A DNA stretch of 64,000 bases from Streptococcus mitis (lineage in GTDB: Bacteria; Bacillota; Bacilli; Lactobacillales; Streptococcaceae). The translations under genes and the position numbers were made by a program. Shown here in pieces: positions 32,703 to 39,865 of this stretch (its first letter is position 1; each line of letters begins with the position of its first letter). Below the pieces are notes generated by a model. That model did no database searches. It was given only the letters and a program-made list of their open reading frames with translations, and had not been told where the DNA came from. Location: the NCBI GenBank assembly GCA_001914195.1, contig MKYF01000033.1, positions 3,287-67,286 on the forward strand, in the 5' to 3' direction.

Positions 32703-32845
32703 TCTGTTTTAAACAAAAGAAAAAGATCTGAGAAACATGCCTCAAATCCTTTGTGTAGCTTGTTTTTTAACTATATTTCAGTTAGACGGTTCAAACGCGT
32801 TATTAGTAATTCTTATAAGTGACTATGACTTGTTATTAGAAAAGA

Positions 32846-33208
32846 CTATAGGTCAATCCCCTTCTCTCGGAGATTTGCCAGACACTCCTTATAGTAGGCA
32901 GCATCGTGCTCCTTGTAAATAGGGCTCGTCAAAGTCTCCTCAGGTAAATCCTCATAAGAAGGACAAATCTTACCACGATAGTTTTTATCCAACCACTCTG
33001 GACTGACATTGTAGCCACGGCCAGTCATCTCCTCCATGATCAAGCGATGATAGGCATAGAGACGATAGGGCGAGTGGGTAAAGACATAGTCCACCGTCGC
33101 ATGCTTTCTGCCCCAGCCATTGCCACGCAGGGCACAGCACTCTCGATGCTGTCCCAAGAGTTGAGGACGGGGAAGTTTTGAAATCAAAGCCTCATGCCAA
33201 AGTCTCAT
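32846..33208 (-). CDS. Pyrimidine-dimer DNA glycosylase-like protein (endonuclease V type)
   Basis: This 120-residue protein matches the pyrimidine-dimer glycosylase/T4 endonuclease V-like family (Pyr_excise, TIGR02328-like). It begins MRLWHEALISKLPRPQLLGQ, then HRECCALRG. Glu falls at position 23, the position of the catalytic Glu23 of T4 endonuclease V, in the same xxRE context. Residue 2 is Arg, not Thr, and would block normal Met removal. It would cut at UV photoproducts if active. Its start overlaps the DUF1722 gene by 17 nt. Confidence 0.75.
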   Translation of the reverse strand: MRLWHEALISKLPRPQLLGQHRECCALRGNGWGRKHATVDYVFTHSPYRLYAYHRLIMEEMTGRGYNVSPEWLDKNYRGKICPSYEDLPEETLTSPIYKEHDAAYYKECLANLREKGIDL

Positions 33209-33593
33209 GGGAATCTCCTTTCAGTAACTTTGAATGTTGCAAATAGCTATTTGGGTAACGTTCAAGCAAATCTCTCGTCTTAGCAATCAAGTCTTCCTTA
33301 GAAGCTTGACCAAAGCGATAGCCATTCAGCAAGAGCATATAGTCCTTGCGCTCAGCATCTGTCGCTTTCTTTTTGAAATAGCCCCAAATATGCTGAAAGG
33401 CATTGCAAACCAGACCCCTGTGTTCTGGAATCTGACAGGCACGATCGATCAGTTCTTGAACATGACTTACCTCCACCTCTTCATTCTTCAAGTATTGGCG
33501 GATCTCATTGTAAATATTGCTGGAATGGCTCAAAACGAGGTATTTGTTTATCGCCCAGAGTTGCTGGCAAAGGGCACGTTGGTTGTTATTCAT
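33192..33593 (-). CDS. DUF1722 (YbgA C-terminal type) protein
   Basis: This 133-residue protein consists of a DUF1722 domain only. It shows LWAINKYLVLSHSSNIYNEI near residue 13, HIWGYFKKKATDAERKDYM near 65, and NGYRFGQASKEDLI plus YPNSYLQHSKLL near the end. In E. coli YbgA, DUF1722 lies next to photolyase; here it overlaps a photoproduct-glycosylase-like gene. The function of the domain is not established. I chose the ATG at 33593: an in-frame ATG at 33602 lies inside the predicted -10 hexamer. Confidence 0.75.
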   Translation of the reverse strand: MNNNQRALCQQLWAINKYLVLSHSSNIYNEIRQYLKNEEVEVSHVQELIDRACQIPEHRGLVCNAFQHIWGYFKKKATDAERKDYMLLLNGYRFGQASKEDLIAKTRDLLERYPNSYLQHSKLLKGDSHETLA

Positions 33594-33600
33594 AATTGAC

Positions 33601-33609
33601 ATTATACCA
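33601..33609 (-). promoter_or_regulatory. Extended -10 of the DUF1722 gene, predicted leaderless start
   Basis: The minus strand reads TGGTATAATGTCAATTATG, with the last ATG the chosen start. Spacing predicts transcription beginning at the start codon. The arrangement is nearly the same as at uvrC. Confidence 0.5.
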
Positions 33610-33647
33610 TGTTTGGATTCAGAAATATCTATTCCTACTTTATAATC

Positions 33648-35378
33648 TTATAAAATTGCCTTTTTTAAAGCCGCTTGAAGTTCTTCATCTACTGCGTAGA
33701 TATAGAGTCCATTTACTCCTCTTGTAAGTAAAACATTTAATTCATTTTTTAAAAGATCTTCACCAAAATTTTTCATTTCACCATTTTCGAGTTTCCTATT
33801 TTGAACTGCTCCTTTATTTTTACTAGCAGAGATATCAAACATAATTTTACCATCTCTATATTTAACCGATGGACCAATAATGACTCCAGCATAATTCAAA
33901 TCAAAACCTTGCACAGTAAAAGTGGATCCTACTTCACCAATAGTTTGTGGTTGTTCAATCCAAGAAAGTTTAGAGTTTTTCCTATCCCTACTCAATTCTC
34001 TATTCCAAGGACAAGACCAGTCATCTATTTCCACACACCAATAATCTTTAGATTCAGGTTTAGATTGACTACTATATTCCCAATCATAAGTTGCTATTAA
34101 CCTAGAAATCCCTAAATGACGATTCTCATCTTTTAATTTAATAGCATCCTGTAATTCCTTGGGAGAATTAAATATCTGGATATCATAGTTATTATCTTCT
34201 TTTAATTTGATAATTTCTCTTTTATCAATAATATTTCTAATCCAACTAATTGTTGATTCACTAGCTTTTATACGCATTTGATTATTTAATTCAATTAAAT
34301 TGCCAGACAGCCTCGCTTGATGCTGTAAAGTCAAAAATGAATCATCTACCCATATTTGAGATTTACTCATTATTTGATTATCATCGTACACTAAAACTAC
34401 TACTTTCGATTTTGATAGTATATCCTTTAAATGATTACCACCTTGATAAGCTTGATTTTTTGCAGTCAAAAGTAAGTGTCCTTCGTCAATAACAACTATA
34501 CCAGCATTAGCATTTTGCTTTTTTAGTGCGTTTAAAAACTGAGTTGGTTTCATAGCAACATCAATAGTTGAACCACTCTTCCATTCAAGTTTTTTCTCTA
34601 TTTCTTTATAGACACTCAATTGATCATCATGATTAACAACCAAATTAATTGCATTATTTTCTCTTAGGAAATCCGTGTCATCAGAATTTAATAGATCATC
34701 GATTAAAGAACTCATCAAAACAGTTTTACCAGCACCAGCTTCTCCTTTAACCAAGATTAAAGTTCCAAACTCGTTCTTACTAAGTGCTGATGTAATTTTA
34801 AAAATGATTTCATTTTTCGCTTTTAATTGCTCATTGGTTAATTTATGAAATGGGGAAGATTTAAAAATTGCAGAATTTCTAACAATACTTTCTGCTGGAA
34901 ATAAATACTTATTTTTCTTATTTAACGAACTCCAAATTTTGGTAAAAATCTCATCAAGCTCATCAGAAGTATAATATTTATTTTGAGGATTCCCTCGTCT
35001 GTTTTGAACATTTGAAACATTATCAACACTTAATAAATACAACATTAGTCTATTCTCAATATCTAGTGTCAAAGACTTATTAAAGTGATGATGACCTATA
35101 ACAAACATTTTAGTAGTATTTGATTTTGAAAATTTAGTCCAATCTTCTCTAATTTCACCTAAATGTTGATTTGTACGACGTACAATATCTGTTGTTTCAC
35201 CTACATAAACACTATATCCATCAGAATTTTTATCATTTACAATATATATAGTCGGATACTCAAACAATAGCATCTTGTTTTCATCACGAAAACTGATTTT
35301 TAAAGTTTCCTGTAAAGTGTCTAATGAACCACTTTCATATTTTACTTCTTCAATTACTGGTTTCAATATTTTACTCAT
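33648..35378 (-). CDS. GIY-YIG nuclease fused to DUF2075 NTPase/helicase-like domain
   Basis: This 576-residue two-part protein is not assigned to a named system. Residues 42-115 resemble a GIY-YIG nuclease: TIYIVND, VYVGETTDIVRR, and a Glu at 108 in LDIENRL. Residues 200-576 are a DUF2075 P-loop NTPase with Walker A GEAGAGKT (212-219), Walker B VVIDEGH (295-301), a motif V-like TVQGFDLNYAGVI (488-500) and a motif VI-like LLTRGVNGLYIYAVD (550-564), as in superfamily 1 helicases. It begins 15 nt after a MazG-like gene and is AT-rich. A role in nucleic-acid-directed defence is inferred, not shown. Confidence 0.8.
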   Translation of the reverse strand: MSKILKPVIEEVKYESGSLDTLQETLKISFRDENKMLLFEYPTIYIVNDKNSDGYSVYVGETTDIVRRTNQHLGEIREDWTKFSKSNTTKMFVIGHHHFNKSLTLDIENRLMLYLLSVDNVSNVQNRRGNPQNKYYTSDELDEIFTKIWSSLNKKNKYLFPAESIVRNSAIFKSSPFHKLTNEQLKAKNEIIFKITSALSKNEFGTLILVKGEAGAGKTVLMSSLIDDLLNSDDTDFLRENNAINLVVNHDDQLSVYKEIEKKLEWKSGSTIDVAMKPTQFLNALKKQNANAGIVVIDEGHLLLTAKNQAYQGGNHLKDILSKSKVVVLVYDDNQIMSKSQIWVDDSFLTLQHQARLSGNLIELNNQMRIKASESTISWIRNIIDKREIIKLKEDNNYDIQIFNSPKELQDAIKLKDENRHLGISRLIATYDWEYSSQSKPESKDYWCVEIDDWSCPWNRELSRDRKNSKLSWIEQPQTIGEVGSTFTVQGFDLNYAGVIIGPSVKYRDGKIMFDISASKNKGAVQNRKLENGEMKNFGEDLLKNELNVLLTRGVNGLYIYAVDEELQAALKKAIL

Positions 35379-35393
35379 ATCAGTTACTCAACA

Positions 35394-35723
35394 CTATAAT
35401 TCAGTATATTTTCTATTATTCCCCTTGCTTAATTTAACAGGATATTTCGCTTTATTTTTTTCTAATTTTTCTTCAATAATCTGTTCTATATCCAGTTGTA
35501 AATTATCAGCTAACATCATTGAATATATTAGCACATCTGCTAGTTCTTCTTTAATTCTTTCAAGAGAATTTGTTGTAACTTCTTCAGGCTGCTTCCATTG
35601 GAACAATTCTAGAAGTTCACTAGATTCCAGCAAGATAGAAATAGCTAAATCTTTTTCATTGTGAAATTTTCTCCAATCCCGATCATCTCGAAATTTATTA
35701 ATTTTCTCTATTGTTGATTTCAT
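35394..35723 (-). CDS. MazG-like nucleotide pyrophosphohydrolase
   Basis: This 109-residue all-alpha NTP pyrophosphohydrolase is of the MazG-like/RS21-C6 type. The metal motif reads LLESSELLELFQWK (Glu33, Glu36, Glu39) and KEELADVLIY (Glu59, Glu60, Asp63), the usual EExxE...ExxD pattern. It ends with KNKAKYPVKLSKGNNRKY, typical of the group. It would hydrolyse (d)NTPs to monophosphates and PPi. It is first of the two-gene unit with the GIY-YIG/DUF2075 protein. GGAGA precedes the ATG and an extended -10 lies at 35756-35764. Confidence 0.85.
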   Translation of the reverse strand: MKSTIEKINKFRDDRDWRKFHNEKDLAISILLESSELLELFQWKQPEEVTTNSLERIKEELADVLIYSMMLADNLQLDIEQIIEEKLEKNKAKYPVKLSKGNNRKYTEL

Positions 35724-35755
35724 TTATTTTCTCCAACATCAATTTACTTATACAC

Positions 35756-35764
35756 ATTATATCA
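35756..35764 (-). promoter_or_regulatory. Extended -10 of the MazG/DUF2075 unit
   Basis: The minus strand reads TGATATAAT, 33 nt upstream of the MazG start codon. No strong -35 is visible. Confidence 0.5.
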
Positions 35765-35905
35765 TGAAACCCGTTCTTAAATTTTATAATTGGAATAAAA
35801 TTAGGTTTAAATTCTTGAAATTCCCTCTAATCCCAAAACAATCCTTTCCCCCTTTCTCCTCCAAAATATGGTATAGTAGAGTTATACTATCTATGAGGAG
35901 TTTAC

Positions 35906-36523
35906 ATGTCACAGGATAAACAAATGAAAGCTGTTTCTCCCCTTCTGCAGCAAGTTATCAATATCTCATCGATTGTCGGTGGAGTTGGAAGTTTGATTTT
36001 CTGTATTTGGGCTTATCAGGCTGGGATTTTACAGTCTAAGGAAACCCTCTCTGCCTTTATCCAGCAGGCAGGTATCTGGGGGCCACCTCTCTTTATTTTT
36101 TTACAGATTTTACAAACGGTCGTCCCTATCATTCCAGGAGCCTTGACCTCGGTGGCTGGCGTCTTTATCTACGGCCACATCATCGGTACGATCTACAACT
36201 ATATCGGCATCGTGATTGGCTGTGCCATTATCTTTTATCTGGTGCGTCTCTATGGGGCTGCCTTTGTCCAGTCTGTCGTCAGCAAGCGCACCTATGACAA
36301 GTATATTGGTTGGTTGGATAAGGGCAATCGTTTTGACCGTTTCTTTATCTTTATGATGATTTGGCCCATTAGTCCAGCTGACTTTCTCTGTATGCTGGCT
36401 GCCCTGACCAAGATGAGTTTCAAGCGCTATATGACCATCATCATTCTGACTAAGCCCTTTACCCTCGTGGTTTATACCTACGGTCTAACCTATATTATTG
36501 ACTTTTTCTGGCAAATGCTTTGA
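35906..36523 (+). CDS. TVP38/TMEM64 family (DedA-like) membrane protein
   Basis: This 205-residue integral membrane protein of the SNARE-associated/VTT (TVP38/TMEM64) family has about five hydrophobic segments. The family core appears as LQTVVPIIPGALTSVAGVFIYG and GCAIIFYLVRLYG, then a conserved FFIFMMIWPISPADFLCMLAALTKM. Members are thought to move or scramble lipids. The precise role here is unknown. GAGGAG lies 9 nt before the ATG and a TATAGT-like -10 a little upstream. It converges on scrK across a shared terminator. Confidence 0.88.
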   Translation: MSQDKQMKAVSPLLQQVINISSIVGGVGSLIFCIWAYQAGILQSKETLSAFIQQAGIWGPPLFIFLQILQTVVPIIPGALTSVAGVFIYGHIIGTIYNYIGIVIGCAIIFYLVRLYGAAFVQSVVSKRTYDKYIGWLDKGNRFDRFFIFMMIWPISPADFLCMLAALTKMSFKRYMTIIILTKPFTLVVYTYGLTYIIDFFWQML

Positions 36524-36530
36524 CACATAA

Positions 36531-36560
36531 AAAATCCGTTTGGTTTCCCAAGCGGATTTT
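36531..36560. terminator. Bidirectional terminator
   Basis: AAAATCCGTTTGG pairs with CCAAGCGGATTTT around a tttc loop, between the convergent TVP38-like gene and scrK. Confidence 0.8.
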
Positions 36561-36565
36561 GTGCT

Positions 36566-37453
36566 TTATTTTGAAACTTCTTTTGCAAGAACAAAGTTCC
36601 CAAGAGTAGCAGAACCATTTCCTGCGACTGCTGGCGTCACGATGTATTCACGCACATCTGGTACTGGTAGGTAACCATTGAGAAGAGATGTAAATTTCTC
36701 ACGGACACGGTCCAGCATGTGTTGTTGAGCCATGACCCCTCCACCAAAGACAATCACATCTGGTCGGAAAGTCACTGTCGCATTAACCGCAGCTTGAGCG
36801 ATATAGTAGGCTTGAACATCCCAAACAGGGTTGTTGAGTTCAATATTTTCCCCACGAACACCTGTACGAGCTTCCAAACTTGGACCAGCTGCATAGCCTT
36901 CCAAACATCCCTTATGGAAAGGACAAACACCCTTAAACTCTTTTTCAATATCCATTGGGTGTCTAGCAACATAATAATGACCCATTTCAGGGTGACCCAC
37001 ACCGCCGATAAACTCACCACGTTGGATAACACCTGCACCGATACCTGTACCGATTGTGTAGTAAACCAAGTTTTCGATACGACCACCAGCATTGTTACGG
37101 GCAACCACTTCACCATAAGCAGAACTGTTTACATCTGTAGTGAAGTACATTGGCACGTTGAGGGCGCGACGAAGGGCACCAAGCAAGTCCACATTTGCCC
37201 AGTTTGGTTTTGGAGTCGTTGTGATAAAGCCATAAGTTTTTGAGTTTTTGTCAATATCAATCGGACCAAATGAACCAACTGCAAGACCAGCAAGGTTGTC
37301 GAATTTTGAGAAGAACTCAATGGTTTTATCGATTGTTTCGATTGGAGTTGTTGTTGGAAATTGTGTTTTTTCTACAACGTTAAAGTTTTCATCACCGACA
37401 GCACAGACAAACTTTGTACCGCCCGCTTCCAAGCTTCCATATAATTTTGTCAT
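36566..37453 (-). CDS. scrK: Fructokinase (ROK family)
   Basis: ScrK phosphorylates the fructose released from sucrose-6-phosphate. The 295-residue ROK-family sugar kinase has an N-terminal GSLEAGGTKFVCAVGD phosphate loop. The catalytic and zinc region GHPEMGHYYVARHP with CPFHKGCLEGYAAGPSLE supplies the His and three Cys ligands. It sits downstream of scrA with its own TATAAT -10 about 30 nt before the ATG. Together with scrA, scrB and scrR it forms a complete sucrose locus. Confidence 0.93.
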   Translation of the reverse strand: MTKLYGSLEAGGTKFVCAVGDENFNVVEKTQFPTTTPIETIDKTIEFFSKFDNLAGLAVGSFGPIDIDKNSKTYGFITTTPKPNWANVDLLGALRRALNVPMYFTTDVNSSAYGEVVARNNAGGRIENLVYYTIGTGIGAGVIQRGEFIGGVGHPEMGHYYVARHPMDIEKEFKGVCPFHKGCLEGYAAGPSLEARTGVRGENIELNNPVWDVQAYYIAQAAVNATVTFRPDVIVFGGGVMAQQHMLDRVREKFTSLLNGYLPVPDVREYIVTPAVAGNGSATLGNFVLAKEVSK

Positions 37454-37552
37454 GATAAACCTCTTGTTTTTATTTTCTTTATTATAGCATATTTCGAAAG
37501 TCTAAATTTCTCTATTTTTTAGATTTTCCTCTGTAAATCTTACCATTCAAGC

Positions 37553-37584
37553 AAAAACGAACAAACATGTCATTTGTTCGTTTT
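37553..37584 (-). terminator. Terminator after scrA
   Basis: AAAACGAACAAA pairs with TTTGTTCGTTTT, with T-rich sequence on the minus strand. It separates scrA from scrK. Confidence 0.75.
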
Positions 37585-37602
37585 CGCATTAGAGAGGATT
37601 GA

Positions 37603-39486
37603 TTAGATTTTCACTTCGATCACAGCATCCCCCTTCGCAACTGAACCTGTTGCGACTGGAGCTACTGAAGAGAAGTCAGCTGTGTTTGTAACGATAACCA
37701 TTGTTGTATCATCAAGCCCAGCTGCAGCGATTTTGTTTGAGTCAAATGTTCCAAGAACATCTCCTGCTTTAACCTTGTCACCTTGAGCAACTTTTGCTTC
37801 AAAACCTTCACCGTTCATAGTTACAGTGTCGATACCAACGTGGATCAAAACTTCAGCACCATCAGTTGTTTTCAAGCCAAAAGCGTGTCCTGTTGGAAAG
37901 GCAATTGAAACTTCAGCATCAGCTGGTGCATAGACCACGCCTTGGCTAGGTTTCACAGCGATACCTTGTCCCATAGCTCCACTTGAGAAGACTGGGTCAT
38001 TGACATCCGCAAGAGCGACAACATCACCAACGATAGGAGTTACAAGTGTTTCATTTTGAAGAGCAACAACATTTCCAGTAACTGCTTCTTCAACGAAGCG
38101 TTCTGTAGTAGTTCCTTCAGCAACCTCTACTTCATCTTCGTAACCGAACATGTAAGTAAGTGCAAAACCAAGGGCAAATGATACAGCTACCATCAGAAGG
38201 TATAGTGGAAGTTGTCCATTACCGGCATAAAGCATTGTTCCAGGGATGATGGTGATACCACTACCAGTACCAGCAAGTCCAAGGATTGAAGCCAATCCAC
38301 CACCGATTGCACCAGCAATCAATGAAAGGAAGAATGGTTTACGGAAGCGCAAGTTCACCCCGAAGATAGCAGGCTCTGTAATACCTAGGAAGGCAGAAAG
38401 AGCAGCTGGGAAAGCAAGTGTTTTCAGTTTTGGATTTTTCGTTTTAACACCAACCGCAACAGTCGCAGCACCTTGGGCTGTCATAGCAGCTGTGATAATA
38501 GCGTTGAATGGGTTAGCATGGTCAGCAGCAAGCAATTGAACTTCAAGCAAGTTGAAGATGTGGTGTACACCTGACACGACAATCAATTGGTGAACCCCAC
38601 CAATCAAGAAACCACCAAGACCAAATGGCAAGCCAAGAATTGCTTTTGTACCAATAAGGATGTAGTTTTCAACAACGTGGAAGACTGGTCCAATGACAAA
38701 GAGTCCAAGGATAGACATGACCAAAAGTGTCACGAATGGTGTTACCAAGAGGTCAATGACATCTGGAACAACCTTGCGGACAGCTTTTTCAAATTTAGCT
38801 CCGACAACCCCGATGATGAAGGCTGGAAGAACGGAACCTTGCAAACCAACAACAGGGATGAAACCAAAGAAGTTCATAGCCGTTACTTCACCACCTGAAG
38901 CGACTACCCAAGCGTTTGGAAGTGAGCCAGAAACAAGCATCATACCAAGAACGATACCAACGGCAGGATTTCCACCGAATACACGGAAGGTTGACCACAC
39001 AACCAAACCTGGCAAGATGATGAAGGCTGTATCTGTCAAGATTTGTGTGTAAGTTGCAAAGTCTCCTGGAAGTGGCATTTCAAGAGCATTGAAAAGACCA
39101 CGCACACCCATGAAGAGACCTGTCGCTACGATAACTGGGATGATTGGAACGAAAACGTCACCGAAAGTACGGATAGCACGTTGGAACCAGTTCCCTTGTT
39201 TCGCAGCTTCTGCTTTCATGTCATCTTTAGATGATGTTGGTAAACCAAGTGCAACAACTTCATCGTACATTTTGTTTACTGTACCAGTACCAAAGATGAT
39301 TTGGTATTGACCTGAGTTAAAGAAAGCACCTTGAACTTTTTCCAAGTTCTCAATCACTTCTTTATTGATTTTTCCTTCATCTTTGACCATGACACGAAGA
39401 CGAGTCGCACAGTGAGCTACACTGTTGACATTTTCACGTCCACCCAAGGCATCGATGACTTTTTTTGCAATTTCCTGATTGTTCAT
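37603..39486 (-). CDS. scrA: Sucrose-specific PTS enzyme IIBCA
   Basis: ScrA imports sucrose and phosphorylates it to sucrose-6-phosphate. The 627-residue protein has domains in order IIB (phospho-Cys26 in AHCATRLRV), IIC with about ten membrane segments (GITEPAIFGVNLRF near 365-380) and IIA (active His in LIHVGIDTVTM). The ATG at 39486 lies 9 nt after AAGGAGA; the frame's upstream TTG is too close to that site. It is divergent from scrB. A promoter with TTGACA/TAAAAT and LacI-type operator-like sites lies upstream. Confidence 0.95.
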   Translation of the reverse strand: MNNQEIAKKVIDALGGRENVNSVAHCATRLRVMVKDEGKINKEVIENLEKVQGAFFNSGQYQIIFGTGTVNKMYDEVVALGLPTSSKDDMKAEAAKQGNWFQRAIRTFGDVFVPIIPVIVATGLFMGVRGLFNALEMPLPGDFATYTQILTDTAFIILPGLVVWSTFRVFGGNPAVGIVLGMMLVSGSLPNAWVVASGGEVTAMNFFGFIPVVGLQGSVLPAFIIGVVGAKFEKAVRKVVPDVIDLLVTPFVTLLVMSILGLFVIGPVFHVVENYILIGTKAILGLPFGLGGFLIGGVHQLIVVSGVHHIFNLLEVQLLAADHANPFNAIITAAMTAQGAATVAVGVKTKNPKLKTLAFPAALSAFLGITEPAIFGVNLRFRKPFFLSLIAGAIGGGLASILGLAGTGSGITIIPGTMLYAGNGQLPLYLLMVAVSFALGFALTYMFGYEDEVEVAEGTTTERFVEEAVTGNVVALQNETLVTPIVGDVVALADVNDPVFSSGAMGQGIAVKPSQGVVYAPADAEVSIAFPTGHAFGLKTTDGAEVLIHVGIDTVTMNGEGFEAKVAQGDKVKAGDVLGTFDSNKIAAAGLDDTTMVIVTNTADFSSVAPVATGSVAKGDAVIEVKI

Positions 39487-39523
39487 TTGCAAAAATCTCC
39501 TTATATAAAATTTTGTTCTTGTT

Positions 39524-39537
39524 TGAAAGCGATTTTA
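39524..39537. promoter_or_regulatory. LacI-type operator/cre-like site in the scrA leader
   Basis: TGAAAGCGATTTTA matches 13 of 14 cre consensus positions. It is 38 nt from the scrA ATG and could bind ScrR or CcpA. Confidence 0.55.
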
Positions 39538-39554
39538 TTCGCCCTACGACTATT

Positions 39555-39582
39555 ATTTTATCATGTTTTAGAAATATGTCAA
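39555..39582 (-). promoter_or_regulatory. scrA promoter
   Basis: On the minus strand TTGACA (39582-39577), a 16-nt spacer, and TAAAAT (39560-39555). Confidence 0.75.
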
Positions 39583-39592
39583 GCGTTTTGCA
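39577..39592. promoter_or_regulatory. Operator-like site over the scrA -35
   Basis: The minus strand reads TGCAAAACGCTTGACA. The AAAACGCTT core resembles the other three scr sites and the site covers the -35 hexamer. Confidence 0.45.
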
Positions 39593-39759
39593 GAAAAATA
39601 TTCTATCCACTTAGTGGACACACTTCAAATTGATTGCTTTCGACTGTTTTATCAGGCATTTCTTGAAAAAATAAGTTTGAAATCTTAGTTTAAAAAGGTT
39701 TTATTTCATTATCTTTCATATTATCGTGAAAATATGATTGATTTCCTGCTTTTGATTTA
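39593..39759. other. scrA-scrB intergenic region, no gene
   Basis: This is the middle of the 379-nt divergent gap. The DNA is AT-rich. Apart from the promoters and operator-like sites listed, I see no gene or stable RNA. Confidence 0.5.
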
Positions 39760-39775
39760 TGATAAACGTTTGGCA
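39760..39775. promoter_or_regulatory. Operator-like site upstream of scrB
   Basis: TGATAAACGTTTGGCA has a palindromic AAACGTTT core and TG...CA ends. It is 29 nt upstream of the scrB -35. Confidence 0.4.
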
Positions 39776-39803
39776 GTTTTTTCTCTTTTTTAACATAAAA
39801 GGC

Positions 39804-39832
39804 TTGCATTTTTAATCGAAAACGGTTACTAT
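39804..39832 (+). promoter_or_regulatory. scrB promoter with embedded operator
   Basis: TTGCAT, a 17-nt spacer, and TACTAT. The operator-like CGAAAACGGTTACT at 39817-39830 covers the spacer and the start of the -10, so a bound repressor would block RNA polymerase. Confidence 0.7.
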
Positions 39833-39865
39833 TAGAAGTGATAAGATTTTCGGAGGAATGAATGA

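Noticed and set aside
32737..32922. Short plus-strand frame after metE promoter
   Set aside because: It overlaps the end of the glycosylase-like gene, has no ribosome site and no similarity that I recognise.
33773..33999. GIY-YIG gene as a homing endonuclease or intron
   Set aside because: The nuclease domain is fused to a DUF2075 NTPase, is in a plain two-gene unit, and interrupts no host gene or intron-like structure.
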